Assembly (NCBI GenBank): GCA_029783825.1
Contig: JAREIK010012036.1
Location: 1 to 64,000, forward strand
Direction: 5' to 3'
Length of the DNA: 64,000 bases
DNA from: Sapria himalayana
Taxonomy: Eukaryota; Streptophyta; Magnoliopsida; Malpighiales; Rafflesiaceae
The notes beneath the pieces were generated by a model, which did no database searches, had not been told where the DNA came from, and saw only the letters and a program-made list of their open reading frames with translations. Below are positions 12,018 to 24,600 of the stretch, in pieces (position 1 is the first letter of the stretch; each line of letters begins with the position of its first letter). The position numbers and the translations under genes are program-made.

Positions 12018-14100
12018 TGATGGTAATTATAGTTATAGGGATGAAGAAGACCTGTATAGCATAAAAATGATTCATACCTTAAGCTGATAATGATGATTTA
12101 AGGTATCATTTAGCGTGAAGATGAAGAATACATATAAATTGAAGATTAGGATGAGAATCAACAAACAGGTAGAAAACTATCAAGGAGTTTGGAGAGAGAT
12201 GAATTAGTACTTGCATGTGCTTACTTTTCTATTAGTGGTTACTCTGCCATTATCAGTGACATGGATGCATGCATCTATTATTGCACTTCTAACTGGTTCC
12301 TTATATGAAGCTTTGATTAGCCACGTCAAAGAACATAAAAATGCAACCTAAACCATGAAGTCATGAATCCAGAAGAAGACATTTAATTTCTAGTAAAATT
12401 CATAATGTCATCCAAACTGTCATGTAGATTTAAGCATTTAACAAGCATAATTACCAAATTCTTTGAAAACTCTATTGACTTGAAACACTGAGATTATTCT
12501 CTTCGCAAAGATAAGAAAAATTGTTTAAGTGTTTGAATGCCTAGCCCTAGCATTTTTATATTTCAAGAAAACTCAAATAAAAAAATGAATGTAAATATAT
12601 AGAAAAAAAGAGACAAATTAAAAAGTAAAATAAAAATTATAAAATTTATTAATTTAAAATTAAAAAAGTAAATACATTTTTATTTAACCAGAAATGAAAT
12701 TATTTCATAAATAAAATAAATGTATGTTAATAATTATTGAAATTGAATATTTATTTTTTGTAATATTATTATTAATTAATGAAATTAATTTCATAAATAA
12801 AAAATTATTAATGGCTATAAAAATGAAGAAACAAAATATTACTAATAACCATGAAAACTGATAATTAGTAATTAAATTTTGATATTAGTTCATAAATTAA
12901 AAACATATTATTTAATATAACCATAAATAAATTATATAAATGTATAACTATACAAAATTTAACATTTCATATCTTTATAGTTTATGGATAAATTTATAAT
13001 ATTATTTCATAAATAAAAATAATAATATGATATTATAAAAAAGTATTTCATATATACACACATATATATATATATAGTTATAAATTTTTAATAATTCATA
13101 TTATTTTTAATGAATATAATATGAAATAATTTTAAAGCATAAAATTTCATATTATTTGATATAATTTATAATTATTAAAATTCCAAAATTACTTAAAGTG
13201 AGAAAATCATTAAAAAAAGTTATATTTATTATTTTAATAAAAATGGAATATTAAAAATCTAATAGTAAAAATCTTACTCAAATGTTTAATTCTTATAAAT
13301 TTTAGTAAGGACAAAAATAAAACATGGATTAAATCTGCTTAGAGGCAAATTTAATTTTTTTAGGACAAATAAATATTATAAATGGTTTAAATAACTCTTT
13401 TTAAAAACTATAAAGATACTTCAAGTGTTTTTTTAATAACCACATGGAGATATTTTTTAAAGCATCAATTCTTATGTAATTAAAATATCTATGTATTTAT
13501 CTTTAACAATCAATTTATTTTCATTTAAATTTTATAAAAAATTTGAAAATTTATTTTATAATTCAAAAATTTTAAATCTTATATAAATTATTTTTTTAAA
13601 AGTTTCTATAATCATAAAAAATATATTTTTAGCTTTAAATAATATAAATATTTACTTGTTTATTCATTAATTCGATATTTTTATAAATATTTTTTATTTA
13701 ATCACATTTAATTATTTTAGCTTTTATTAGCAAAATTTTTATGTACTATAATTTATTTATTAAGACATCTTAAAAAATGAATATAATTAAAGAATTAATT
13801 ATTTAATGTTTTTTAATACAAAAATTTAAATTTCATAATTAAAAATTTTAGAAAAATTTTGCGTATAATTTTTTTAAAATTTTATAATCATTAAAATATT
13901 TATTTTAGAAATTATTAATATAATTTTTTATTCGAATTTATATATTTTAGAAAGTATTTATTTATAATATCATATTATTATAATTATATGAGGATAATGT
14001 GTCTTTTAAGGATCGCTCATCCCTAGACCATGCAAAACATTTAATATACAAAATTACATCAAATATTAAAACAAATAATATATAAAAATTAAAAAAAATC
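12018..14100. other. AT-rich interior of CACTA element A, no gene seen
   Basis: Very AT-rich from about 12540 onward, with many short A/T runs and an alternating TA tract at about 13060-13076. No open frame of note and no tandem structure that I can define. Confidence 0.6.
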
Positions 14101-14526
14101 AGTATAGACTAGCTACGGAAATAATCTCCAAGCCAAAAAGCTAGTGAAAATTTCCTAGCTAAATGCATGTATGTTGTGACAATTTTTATTTAAGGACATA
14201 TCGCTTGAAATTAATAAAAATTATAAAAAGAAATTTTGAGATAATTATTTAGTGATGGATTTTGTCTCGATCTAATTAGCTAGGGAAAATCCACTGCTAA
14301 ATACGTTAATAAAATTGACGCCATATTTTGCATGAAAATCTAAAATAATATTAAATAGGAAATTTTTTAATCAAAAGTTTCCATCTCTAATTGGTCACAA
14401 TTCCATCACAAATTTGTGATTCAATGTAAAATCTAACTCTTGCTATTCCCTAGTTAATCCCTCGCAAATTAGCTAGGAATTTTTTCCTAGCTAAGTTTTC
14501 ATTGCGAAAGATAATTTGATATAGTG
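14101..14526. repeat. Right terminal and subterminal repeats of CACTA element A
   Basis: Contains repeated AGCTAGG/CCTAGCT words at about 14130-14163, 14276-14292 and 14450-14494, including a palindrome with 11-bp arms (TTAGCTAGGAA at 14469-14479 and its complement at 14484-14494). Ends in TAGTG at 14526. These mirror the words at the left end of the element. Confidence 0.7.
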
Positions 14527-15380
14527 TTATTGTTTTTATTATTCGTATTCTTCTTATTCTTATTATTTTTATTATTCATCTTATTCTTCTTAATGTTCTT
14601 ATTCTTCAAATTTTTGTTATTCCACATATTCTTCTTATTTTTCTTATTATTGTTATTCTTAATATTCTTATTATTTTTATTATTCTTATTTTTCTTTTAC
14701 TTCTTCTAAGTCTTCTAATTCTTCTTATTCTTCAAATTCTTCTTATTCTTCTTATTTTCTTATTCTTCTTATTCTTATTCTTATTCTTCTTTTTTTTATT
14801 ATTCTTCTTCTAATTTTTCTTTTCTTTTTAATCTTTTTATTCTTCATTTTTTTATTTTTGTTCTTTTTATTTTTTTTTTGTTCATTTTCTTCTTATTCTT
14901 GTTTTTATTCTTTTTTTCTTTTTCTTCTTTCTTATTTTTATTCTTATTATTCATCATATTCTTCTTATTTTTTTACTTATTCTTCTTAATTTTTCTTATT
15001 CTTCTTATTTTAATAATTCTTCTTATTAATCTTTTTCTTCTATTCTTCATATTTTTGTTTTTCTTCTTATTTTTTATTCTTATTATTCATGTAATTCTTC
15101 TTATTCTTCTAATTTTTCTTATTCTTTTTATTCTTCTTAATCTTTTTATTTTACTTATTCTTCTTATACTTTTAATTTTTATATTTTCTTTTTCTTTTTT
15201 TTTCATATTCTTATTATTTATCTTATTCTTATTATTAGTCTTTTTATTCTTATTCTTTTATAATTTGTTTTATTATTATTATTATTATATTATCTATTTA
15301 TTCTTCTTATTCATAGTATTCTTCTTTTTTTATTTTTTTTATTTTTTTTATATTTTTATTATTTTTATATTTTTATTATT

Positions 15381-15469
15381 TATTATTTTTATTATTTTTA
15401 TTATTTTTATTATTTTTATTATTTTTATTATTTTTATTATTTTTATTATTTTTATTATTTTTATTATTC
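15381..15469. repeat. Perfect (TTATTTTTA)n segment
   Basis: Roughly ten near-perfect copies of the 9-mer TTATTTTTA, an A/T-only variant of the satellite core. A shorter run of the same variant is at 29466-29500. Confidence 0.95.
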
Positions 15470-16028
15470 TTCATTTCTTTTTATTTTTCTTATTATTCTT
15501 ATTCTTCTAATTCATTTTATTAAAATATTTTTATAATTATTCTTATTTTTCTTATTCTTATATTTTTTGTTATTCTTGTTATTCTAATTATTCTTCTTAT
15601 TATTTTTATTATTCTCTTTCTTCTATTTCTTCTTATTCTTCTTATTCTTCTTATTTTTCTTATTTTTCTTATTCTACATATCCATCATATTATTCATATC
15701 ATTCTTATTCTTTTTTTATTCTTATTTTAGTAGTATTATTATTATATTATTCTTCCTATTCTTTTTATTCTACTTATTCTTCTTAATTTTCTTTTTATTT
15801 TTATTTTTATTAATTTTATTCTTCATATTCATCTTATTTTTTTTATTCTTTTATTAGTCTTCTTATAATTCTATTCTTATTTTTCAACTTTTTCTTGTTA
15901 CTCTTCTTATTTTTTTTATTATCTTTTTTCTTCTTATTCTTCTTATTCTTTTTTTTATTCTTATTATTCTTCTAATTTTTCTTTTTCTGCTTATTCTTCT
16001 TTTTTTTCTTTTTTTTCATTTTATTCTT

Positions 16029-16560
16029 CTCCTCCTCCTCCTCCATTTTATTCTTCTCTTTCTTCTCTTTCTTCTATTTCTTCTCCTTCTTCTCCTTCTT
16101 CACCTGCTTCTCCTTCTTCACCTTCTTCTCATTCTTCTCCTTCTTCTCATTCTTCTCCTTCTTCTCATTCTTCTCCTTCTTCTCATTCTTCTCCTTCTTC
16201 TCCTTCTTCACCTTCTTCTCATCCTTCTCCTTCTTCTCCTTCTTCTCCTCCTCCTCCTTCTTCTTCTTCTTCTTCTTCTTCTCCTTCTCCTTCTTCTCCT
16301 TCTTCTCTCTTCTTCTCCTTCTTCTCCTTCATCTCCTTCTTCTTCTCCTTCTTCTCCTTCTTCTCCTTATTCTCCTTCTTCCACTTCCTCTCTTTCTTCT
16401 CCTTCTTCTCTCATTCTTCTCTTTCTTCTCTTTCTTCACCTTCTTCTATTTCTTCTATTTCTTCTATGTCTACTCTTTCTTCTCTTTCTTCTTTTCTTCT
16501 TTTTTCTTTTTCTCCTTTTTCTTTTTTTTCTTCTTTCCTTTTCCTTTTCTTATTATTCAT
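16029..16560. repeat. Polypyrimidine variant block, TTCTCC-based
   Basis: The array changes to TTCTCC/TTCTTC/TTCACC words, giving several hundred bases almost free of purines on +. The 9-bp rhythm is kept (TTCTCCTTC), so it looks like a C-rich variant of the same satellite that has spread locally. A long homopurine-homopyrimidine tract of this kind could form triplex DNA. The minus-strand K/E-rich frame across it is a translation artefact. Confidence 0.9.
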
Positions 16561-19500
16561 ATTTTTCCTTTTCTTTTTTTTTTTTTTCTTCTTATTCATA
16601 TTTTTATTCATTTTGTTCATTTTCTTATTTTAATTCTTTGTCTTCTAATTCTTCTTACTCTTCTTATTCTTCAGGTTATTATCATTATTATTATTTTTTT
16701 CTTCTTATTATTCTTTTTATTCTTTTTTATTTTTCTTATTCTTCTTTTAGTTCTTAATCTTTTAATAATTATTATTTTTCTTATTCTTCTTATTCATTTT
16801 AGTCTTTTTATTCTTCTTATTGTTCCTATTCTTCTTATTCTTGTAATTTTATTATTTATTTTTTTTTCTTCTTAGTTTTTTTTATTATTCTTATTATTTT
16901 TATTTCATATTCTTCTAATTTATCTATTCTTATTATTATTCTTATTATTATTTTTCATTTTATTCAACTTTTTCTTATTATTTTTTTTCTTTATTCTACT
17001 TTTTTCTACATATTCTTATAATTCTTCTATTTTTTATTATTTTTTTTCTTCTAATTATTCGTATTTTTCATATTTTCTATTTTTTCTTATTCTTCTTATT
17101 TTTCCTATTCTTTATATCCTTCCTATTATTCTTATTTTTTTCTTCTTATGCTTTATATTCTTCTAATTCTTATTATTTTTCTAATTCTACTTATTCTTAT
17201 TATTTTTCTTATTTTACTTATTCTTCTTATTTCTTCTTTTTATTTTTTTTTAATTCTTCTTATTTTTCTTATTCTTCTTATTATTCTGATTCTTATTATT
17301 CATTTTATTTTTATTATTCATCTTTTCTTATTATTCTTATTATTTTTATTCTTTCTATTATTATTATTATTCTTATTCTTCTCATACTTCATATTCTTCT
17401 TATTCTTCATATTCTTCTTATTCTTCTTAAACTTTCTATTTTTCTTATTCTTCTTATTTTTTTATCTTATTATTCATATGATTCTACTTATTCTTTTTAT
17501 TTTACTTATTCTTCTTATTTTTCTGATTGTTATTATTATTCATATTATTCTTACTATCCTTATTATTCTTATTCTTTTATTTTTTGTATTCTACTTATTC
17601 TTATTATTATTCATATTCTCTTTATTCTTCTTATTCTTAATATTCTTCTTATTTTTATTATTTTTCTTATTCTTCTGATTCATCTTATTCTCCTTATTCT
17701 TTTTATTCTTATTATTTATATTCTTTTTATTATTATTATTCTTGTTATTCTTATTATTCTTCTTATTCTTCTTTTTGTTTTTATTATTATCTTTCTTTTA
17801 ATTATTCTTATTCTACTTATTCTTCTTATTCTTTTTATTATTCTTATCTTTCTTATTCTATAGATCCTTCATATTCTTCATATTTTTTTATTATATTAAT
17901 TTTTTTATTCTTATTAATCTTATTGTTCATCTTATTCTATTTATTATACATATTCTTCTTATTTTTCTTATTATTATTATTATTTTAATTTTAATTTTTA
18001 TTCTTCTTATTTATCTTATTCTTTTTTTATTCTTCTCATACTTCTTATTCTTATATTTCATCTTTTTTTTCTTACTTTCTTATTCTTTATATTATCTTTA
18101 TTCTTCTTATTGTTCTTATTCTTCTTTTTCTAATTTTTATTTTTATTCTCTCATTCTTCTAATTTTCTATTTCTTATTATTCTTATTTTTATTTATTTTC
18201 TTATTTTTTGATTTTTTTCTTTTTTCTTCTTTCTTCTTTTTCTCTTTTTTATTCTTATTATTAATATTCTGCTTTTTATTTTATCCTTCTTATACTTTTT
18301 TTATTATTATTATTATTATTTTTTCTATATTTTTGCTTTTCTTCTTTCTCTTCTTATTTTCCATACTCTTCTTATTCTCCTAACTCTTCTTATTCTTCAT
18401 ATTATTATTTTTATTTTTATTTTATTCTTTTTTAATTTTCTTATTCATTTTTATTATTCTTTTACTCCTTATTCATGTAATAATTTTTATTTTTTTTTAT
18501 ACTTTTTAATCTTTATATTCTTCTTATTCTTTGTATTTTTTATTCTTCTAATTCTACTTATACTTTTTTTATTCTTCTTATTCTTGTTATTCCTTATTCT
18601 TCTATTTATTTTCTTGTTATTATTCTTATTAGTCTTTTTCTCCTTCTTCATCTCTTTCTTTTTATTTTTTTTATTCTACTTGTTCTAATTATTCTTCTTT
18701 TTCTTTTTATTCTACTATTTTTTATCCTTCTAATTCTTCTATTTATTCATGTTTTTATTATTCTTGTATTTACTCATTCTTATTATATTCCTATTCTTCA
18801 TAACCATCCTATTCTTCTTATTTTTTTATTCATCTATACATTATATTATTTTATTGTTCTTATTTTATTATTCTTCTTTTCTTCTTATTCTTCTTGTCTT
18901 ATTATTCTTTTTTTCATCTTATTCTTCTTAGTCTTCTTATTCTTCTTATTCTCTTATTCTTCTATTTTATTAATTTATTATTCTTTTTATTCTTCTTATT
19001 CTTTTTATTCGTCTTATTCTTCTTATTATTTTTATTTTATTTTTATTCTTATTCTTCATATTCTTCTTATACTTCTTATTATTCAAATTATTCTATTATT
19101 CTTATTCTTCCTATTCTTCATATCCTTTCTATTCTTCTTATTCTTCTTTCTTTCTTATTCTTATTATTCTTATTAATCTTATTAATCTTATTATTCTTTT
19201 TTATTCTAATTATTCTTCTTATTTTTCTGATTATTATTATTATTGTTATTCTTCTTATTTGTCTTTTTCTTCTTATTTTTTTTATTCTTCTAATTCTTCT
19301 AATTCTTCTTATTCATCTTCTTTTTCTAATTCTTCTTATACTTTTTTTATCTTTATTCTTCTTATTTTTCTTATTGTTGTTATTTTTTTATTCTTCTTAT
19401 TCTTCTTTTTGTTTTTATTCTTCTTTTTTTCTAATTTTTCAATTTCTTCTTAACAACTTATTCTTATTTTTATTCTATTTTTCTTTTTTATATTTTTTCT

Positions 19501-19641
19501 TTTCCTTCTTATTCTTCATATTCTTATTTTTATTTTTATTCTTTTTATTCTTCTTATTTTCATATTCTTCTTATTCTTTTTTTTTTCATTTTCTTGTTTT
19601 TTTCTTTCTCTTTTTATTTTTCTAACTCTTCTTATTATTCT

Positions 19642-19672
19642 TAATAATAATAATAATATTATTATTATTATT
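19642..19672. repeat. (TAA)n-(TTA)n perfect inverted repeat
   Basis: TTAATAATAATAATAA is followed directly by TATTATTATTATTATT, making a self-complementary triplet hairpin within the T-rich array. A similar arrangement lies at about 34464-34492. Confidence 0.85.
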
Positions 19673-20500
19673 TTTGTTCTTCTTCTTATTCTTTTTATTC
19701 TTTTTATTTTTCTTATTCTTATTATTCTTGTTTTATTTCTTATTCTTCTAATTATTATTATTATTATTATTTTTCTTATTCTTTTTATTCTTATTATTCT
19801 GTTTATTCTTCTAATTATACTTATTCTTTTTATTATTTGTATTCTTCTTATTCTTCTTTAAATATGTAGTCTTCTTATTCTTTTTTTGTTATTCTTATTT
19901 TTTCTTATTATTATTATTATTTATTTCTCCTTATTCAACTTTTTCTTCTTATTTTTATTTATTTATTCTACTTTTTCTTTATATTTTCTTATTCTTCTAT
20001 TTCTTCTAATTATTCTTATATTTCTTATTCTCATATTTTTCATATTCTCATATTTTTCATATTCTTCATATTCTTCTCAATCTTCCTATTTTTCATATCC
20101 TTCCTATTCTTCTTATTCTTCCACTTCTCATATTTCTTCTATTTCTTCTTATTCTTCATATTCTTTATTTTCTTTGTATTCTTCTTATTTTTCTTATTTT
20201 TCATAATCTTATTTTTCTAATATATTTCCTTATTAATCTTTTTATTTTTATTATTCTTCATATTTTCTTATTATTACTATTATTCTTATTCTTCTTATTA
20301 TTTTTATTCTTCTTATTATTTTGATTCTTGTTATTATTCTAATTCTTTTTATTTTTCTTACTCTTCGTATCTTTTTATTCTTTTGATTCTTTTTATTCTC
20401 ATATTCTTCTAGTTCTTCTTATACTTTTTATTATTCTAATTCATCTTATTCTTCTCATTCTTCTAATTATTCTAATTCTTTTTATTCTTCTTTTTTTATT

Positions 20501-21455
20501 TTTGAAAGTTTATTTTATTATTATAACACTCTCTTTTGGCGGAGGACTACTTTTAGTACAATCTAAGAAACTACACTTAACCCATTTACAACCTTCTATT
20601 TTCTAAAAATAAAATTAACGAAATAACAAAAATATTGAAATTTTGTTAGTTCTTCCTTGCCCAGAATCTATTCTAATTTAGAAAATGTTCTGCCTTTCCC
20701 TTTTTACGAGCTCGCCTTATACTTCTAATTTTTCCATTTTGCTCCACTTTGCTCCACGACAGTCTTTAGATCCTCATAAATTAGTTTCTATTTTCTTCCA
20801 CCTACTACTTCCTGCTATTTAAAAACAAAGAAAAAAAAATAGCAAGATAACATAGTTAGCAGTAACAGCATTCTACCTCTTACTTTGTCCTCTTGCTATA
20901 AGCAATTTTATTTCCTACTACCTCTTCTCCCTCTTGTTTGTTACTTCCTCTATTTTTATCATGCCCTTACAATAAAAGCAACAAAATCACAACAGCAGCA
21001 ATACTAGCAAAGCACATCTCACATGACCGGGATGTGATTTATATAGTTTGCACGGGCCTCCCATCGGACCAAATTCTACTCAAATGGCTGTTGCTTTATT
21101 CTACTGATAAACTATTTTACTGCTGAACTTTTAATTCCAGGACAATAGAACTCACTTTCTATATATCCCTAACCTGATATTATCCTACCTTAATTCTTTC
21201 TTGCAAAACAGACAGCACAATTATCCATACCAATATTTTTATCAATATTATTTTTATCCCCCCCATTTTCCCTTCAATTTTATTTTATCAATATTAATAA
21301 CCACCAGGACACTTGATCCCTTATGGTGTTGTCTTTTTATGTTTGTATTACTAACCTGCAAACAAGCAATGTTTGACTAATTTCATGCCGCACCCATTTA
21401 CCCCTTATCTCCTTTCCCTCCCTTTGCAAACCTCATAAATCAAAAATAGATAGAT
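20501..21455 (-). mobile_element. LINE copy 1: 3'-UTR fragment, strongly 5'-truncated
   Basis: About 950 bp of non-satellite DNA between two T-rich blocks. Its 20529-20550 stretch CTCTCTTTTGGCGGAGG matches the 3'-terminal motif of the complete minus-strand LINE (22899-22920), and both are followed by an ACCCATTTACA/CCATTTACCC-type segment. Read on the minus strand, the fragment ends in this motif and runs straight into the GAAGAATAA array at 20500. No coding sequence is left; the open frame at 20938-21126 on + is antisense and not credible. Contains a C7 run (G7 in sense) at about 21258-21264. Confidence 0.8.
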
Positions 21456-22209
21456 GCTTTTTATTCTTCTAATTCTTCTTAATGTTCTTCTTTTTTTTTC
21501 TTCTAATTGTTCTTATTCTTTTAATTCTTCTAATTCTTCTAATTCTTTTAATTCTTCTAATTCTTCTTATTCTTCTTATTCTTCTTATACTTCTTATTCT
21601 TCTTATTCATCTTATTCTTCTTATTCTTTTTATTCATTTTCTTCTTTTTATTCTTCTTATTCTTCTTACTTTTCTTACTCTACTTATTCTTCTTATTCTT
21701 CATGTTCTTCTTATTCTTCATGTTCTTCTTATTCTTCTTATTTTTCATGTTCTTCTTATTCTTCTTATTCTTCATGTTCTTTTTATTCTTCTTTTTCTTC
21801 TTATTCATCATATTCTTCTTATTTTTCTTATTCTTCTTATTCAACATATTCTTTATAGTCTTTTTAATCTTTTTATTCTTCTAATTCTTTTTTTATTCTT
21901 ATTCTTCTAATTATTCTTATTTTTCTTTACTTCTTATTATTCTTATTATTATAAGTCTTTTAATTCTTCTTATTCTGCTTATTTTTCGAATTTTTGTTAT
22001 TCTACTTATTTTTCTTATTCTTCCTATTCTGCTTATTCTTCTTTTCTTCTTATTTTTCTTATTCTATTTATACTTCTTATTTTTATTATTCTTCTTATTC
22101 TTCTTTTATTTCTTATTCTTATATTTCTTTTTTTCTTCTTATTCTTTTTATTCTTCTTGTTCTTGTTATTCTTCTTATTTTATTATTCTTCTTATTCTTA
22201 TTATTCTAC

Positions 22210-22245
<36 letters not shown>

Positions 22246-22867
22246 TTCTTCTTCTTCTTTTTCTTATTCTTCTTATTCTATTTATTCTTCTTTTCTTATT
22301 ATTCTTCTTATTCTTCATATTCTTCTCATTCTTCTTATTCTTCTTATTTTTTTATTCTTCTTTTTTTTTCTTCTTATTCTTCTTATTCTTCTTATTCTTT
22401 TTATTCTTCTTATTATTCTTATTATTCTTATTCTTCTTATTCTTATTATTCTTCTTATTATTCTTATTATTTTTATTTTTCTTATTCTTCGTATTCTTCT
22501 TATTCTACTTTTCTTCTTATTTTTCTTATTTCTAATACTTAGGTTTTTCTTATTTTTTTTATTCTTCTTATTCTTATATTATTCTTATTCTTCTAATTCT
22601 TTTATTTCTCTTTATTCTTCTTATTCTTAATTTCTTCTTATTCTTTTTATTATACTTATTCTTCTTATTCTATTTTTCCTTCATTTTCTTCTAATTATTT
22701 TCATTATTCTTATTCTTCTTATTTTTTTTATTCTTAATATTGTTCATATTCTTCTTATTCATGTTATTGTTTTTATTCTTTTTATTCTTCATATTCTTTA
22801 TATTCTTCTTATTTTTCTTATTCTTCTTATTCTTATTATTCTACTTATTCTTTTTATACTTCTTTTT
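21456..22867 (-). repeat. 9-bp satellite block 2 (T-rich on +)
   Basis: Triplet satellite between LINE copy 1 and the 3' end of LINE copy 2. Includes nearly pure TTATTCTTC runs at about 21540-21680. At about 21705-21780 there is a periodic variant in which TTCATG replaces TTCTTA every 18 or 27 bp. A (TTA)n to (TTC)n switch lies at about 22205-22260. In the LINE sense direction this is the tail of copy 2. Confidence 0.96.
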
Positions 22868-22960
22868 TTAATAATGTTTATTTTATTATAAAAATAACAC
22901 TTTCTTTTGGCGGAGGAATACCATTTTTACAAACTATATTCTACCATTTACCCTATCACA
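22868..22960 (-). other. Conserved 3'-terminal segment of the LINE family (copy 2)
   Basis: Read in sense, the last bases contain TATAGTTTGTAAAAATGG, then TATTCCTCCGCCAAAAG, then an A/T-rich end that passes into the satellite. The same block ends copies 1, 3, 4 and 5 on the minus strand and copy 6 (60218-60243) on the plus strand. A conserved 3' end with variable 5' ends is what target-primed reverse transcription produces. Confidence 0.85.
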
Positions 22961-24094
22961 CCCCTTACTTGAAAATAAAAACAAAATTAAATAGAAAAGC
23001 AATTCTAGGGATTCCTTTTTTATCCAACTCACTATGATGCCCCTCCGAGCCTCTTATTGTTCTGGAATCTGAATTATCTGATGAGCCTTAACTGGTTCTG
23101 CAGTCATGCCATTGGTCATCATACGTTTTAGTTACTACTTTCCATTCAAATTGTTTGTTTTTTGTTGTCCACTTAGTTCCTTGTAAATCATCTTTCTACT
23201 TTTTAATCGTTGTGCACATGCTGAGATGCTTTGTTCAAGGGCACCTCCTACCCCTCCTCGGATAAATTTTCTTACTGACCCAAAACAAACTTCATTAAAG
23301 ACCCTGCCTCTACCAAACTTACAGGTAGTATTGACACCTTAACACACCCTCAGCAACTGAAAATAAAATAGACCCTTAATCATTACAAACTCAAGCATTC
23401 AGACACTATACTCTGTGCCTAACAATTTAGACCACAAAATAACCTAATAAATAAAATATGTCTGCCATATTCAATCTATCATCATTCTTCTCTTCTCTCG
23501 TCCGTTTCAAGTAGCCTATGAACTTCATTTGTAATTCTATCCCCTGCAAAACAGCAACCTGACCATGCCACATAGATATAAATTTTATAATTCTCCTTTG
23601 TGTTTGTTGTCCCTTGCATTTTGCTGATTTGCCATGAGCCTTTGTAATTTATCTCTGTAATGTGACTGCCCATAAAAGGTATGTCAGCCCTCCCTGAGTT
23701 TATGTTTCTGCTTTCTGTACTTCTCCTTCTCTTAACATCCTACAAAAAAACCAGGCCAACCCCTACCCACTCTCTTCTTCTTTTTCCTTTTAAAACCCTT
23801 ATCAACATGGAACTTATGCCCTGTTAAGTTCCTCTCTTTGATCTGCTAACTTATCTAACTTCTGCCCTGCAATACAGATAATTAACCCTATAGTTTGGCA
23901 GGGTAATTCTTATAAGTCACCCCTCAAGACCAGGTGACTCTTGAATCACCAAAACCTTTATCTGAACTTTTCCATAATACCCATCGCTCTAAATTTTTTT
24001 CTAGGAGTAAACTCTGCTTCTTGGTTCACCTTGTGATCTAGCAGCTTATATATGAACATATACCTATAAGAAGCACTTAGAATTCTTCTAAGCT
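22961..24094 (-). other. 3' UTR of LINE copy 2
   Basis: About 1.1 kb between the ORF2 stop and the conserved terminus, without coding capacity; the 63-codon frame at 23482-23673 shows no domain. Copies 1 and 5 consist only of this type of sequence. Confidence 0.7.
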
Positions 24095-24229
24095 TATCTT
24101 ACTGCTTTACTATAGATTACCTTATTACTATAATTTAATTTTCTAATATAAGGATACTCCTTCCTATCTATTTTTACAATACCTGTATATTTATCCGGAA
24201 GGATCTCTTTTTTATATTCTTGTTTTCCT

Positions 24230-24600
24230 CTTATTCTTCCTTCTTTGGCTAGCATATCCACAAGGGAATTAGCCTCTATGAGTATGTGTTTAATAGAGAA
24301 ATCTAATGTTTACATTACTTGTAGAGTTTTTTCCATTTCTTCCTCGTATTTCCATCTCATTATGTTTTTGTTAATTAGGTTTACCACTATGTCCGAGTCT
24401 ATTTGAATGTCTATGTGGTTAATTTTTAATTTTTTACATAGTCTCACTCCTTCTCTTAGAGCTAAAATTTCTACATGTATAGCTGATGATGCTTTAAAAT
24501 TCTTTGTGAAAGCTAATATTAGCCCTCCTTCAGAATTCCTTATAGCACCACCACCTCCTACTCCTCCAATATCTTTATCAAAGCTACCATCTATGTTCAA
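24230..24600 (-). pseudogene. RNase H domain of LINE copy 2 ORF2
   Basis: Reads MNIDGSFDKDIGGVGGGGAI (first catalytic Asp in IDGS), then HVEILALREG (Glu) and IDIQIDSDIV (second Asp). Downstream, past a frame break, ILIEANSLVDMLAKEG supplies the last Asp region. All four acidic positions expected of type I RNase H are recognisable. It lies at the C-terminus of ORF2, as in plant L1-clade LINEs, and would remove the RNA strand of the cDNA hybrid. Confidence 0.88.

Larger units (their letters stand above)
3419..14526. mobile_element. CACTA-type DNA transposon A (non-autonomous, with gene fragments)
   Basis: The left end reads CACTACATGAAAATT; the right end read inward is CACTATATCAAATTA, matching at most positions. 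Both flanks are the same T-rich satellite, so 11,108 bp of unrelated AT-rich DNA interrupts one array. The flanking trinucleotides are TCA (3416-3418) and TTA (14527-14529), an imperfect 3-bp target duplication. Both ends are dense in AGCTAGG words, in both orientations, as expected of CACTA subterminal repeats. I find no DUF4216/4218/Transposase_21 coding inside. The - strand holds short gene-like fragments at 6908-7342 and 10776-12017. Best read as a non-autonomous element that may have captured host sequence. Boundaries are firm to a few bases; the class assignment is good, the capture is inferred. Confidence 0.8.
14527..20500 (-). repeat. 9-bp satellite block 1, continued (T-rich on +)
   Basis: Continuation of the array interrupted by CACTA element A. 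It has the same triplet grammar and polarity, but with more TTT, TTTTTTT and TTA variants than the left part. It contains locally homogenised variants at 15381-15469 and 16029-16560, listed separately. It ends where the LINE 3'-terminal sequence starts near 20501, so in the LINE sense direction it is that copy's tail. Confidence 0.95.

Noticed and set aside
16411..16620. Lysine/glutamate-rich frame resembling a charged coiled coil
   Set aside because: Produced by the TTCTCC polypyrimidine block; no start context or flanking gene structure.
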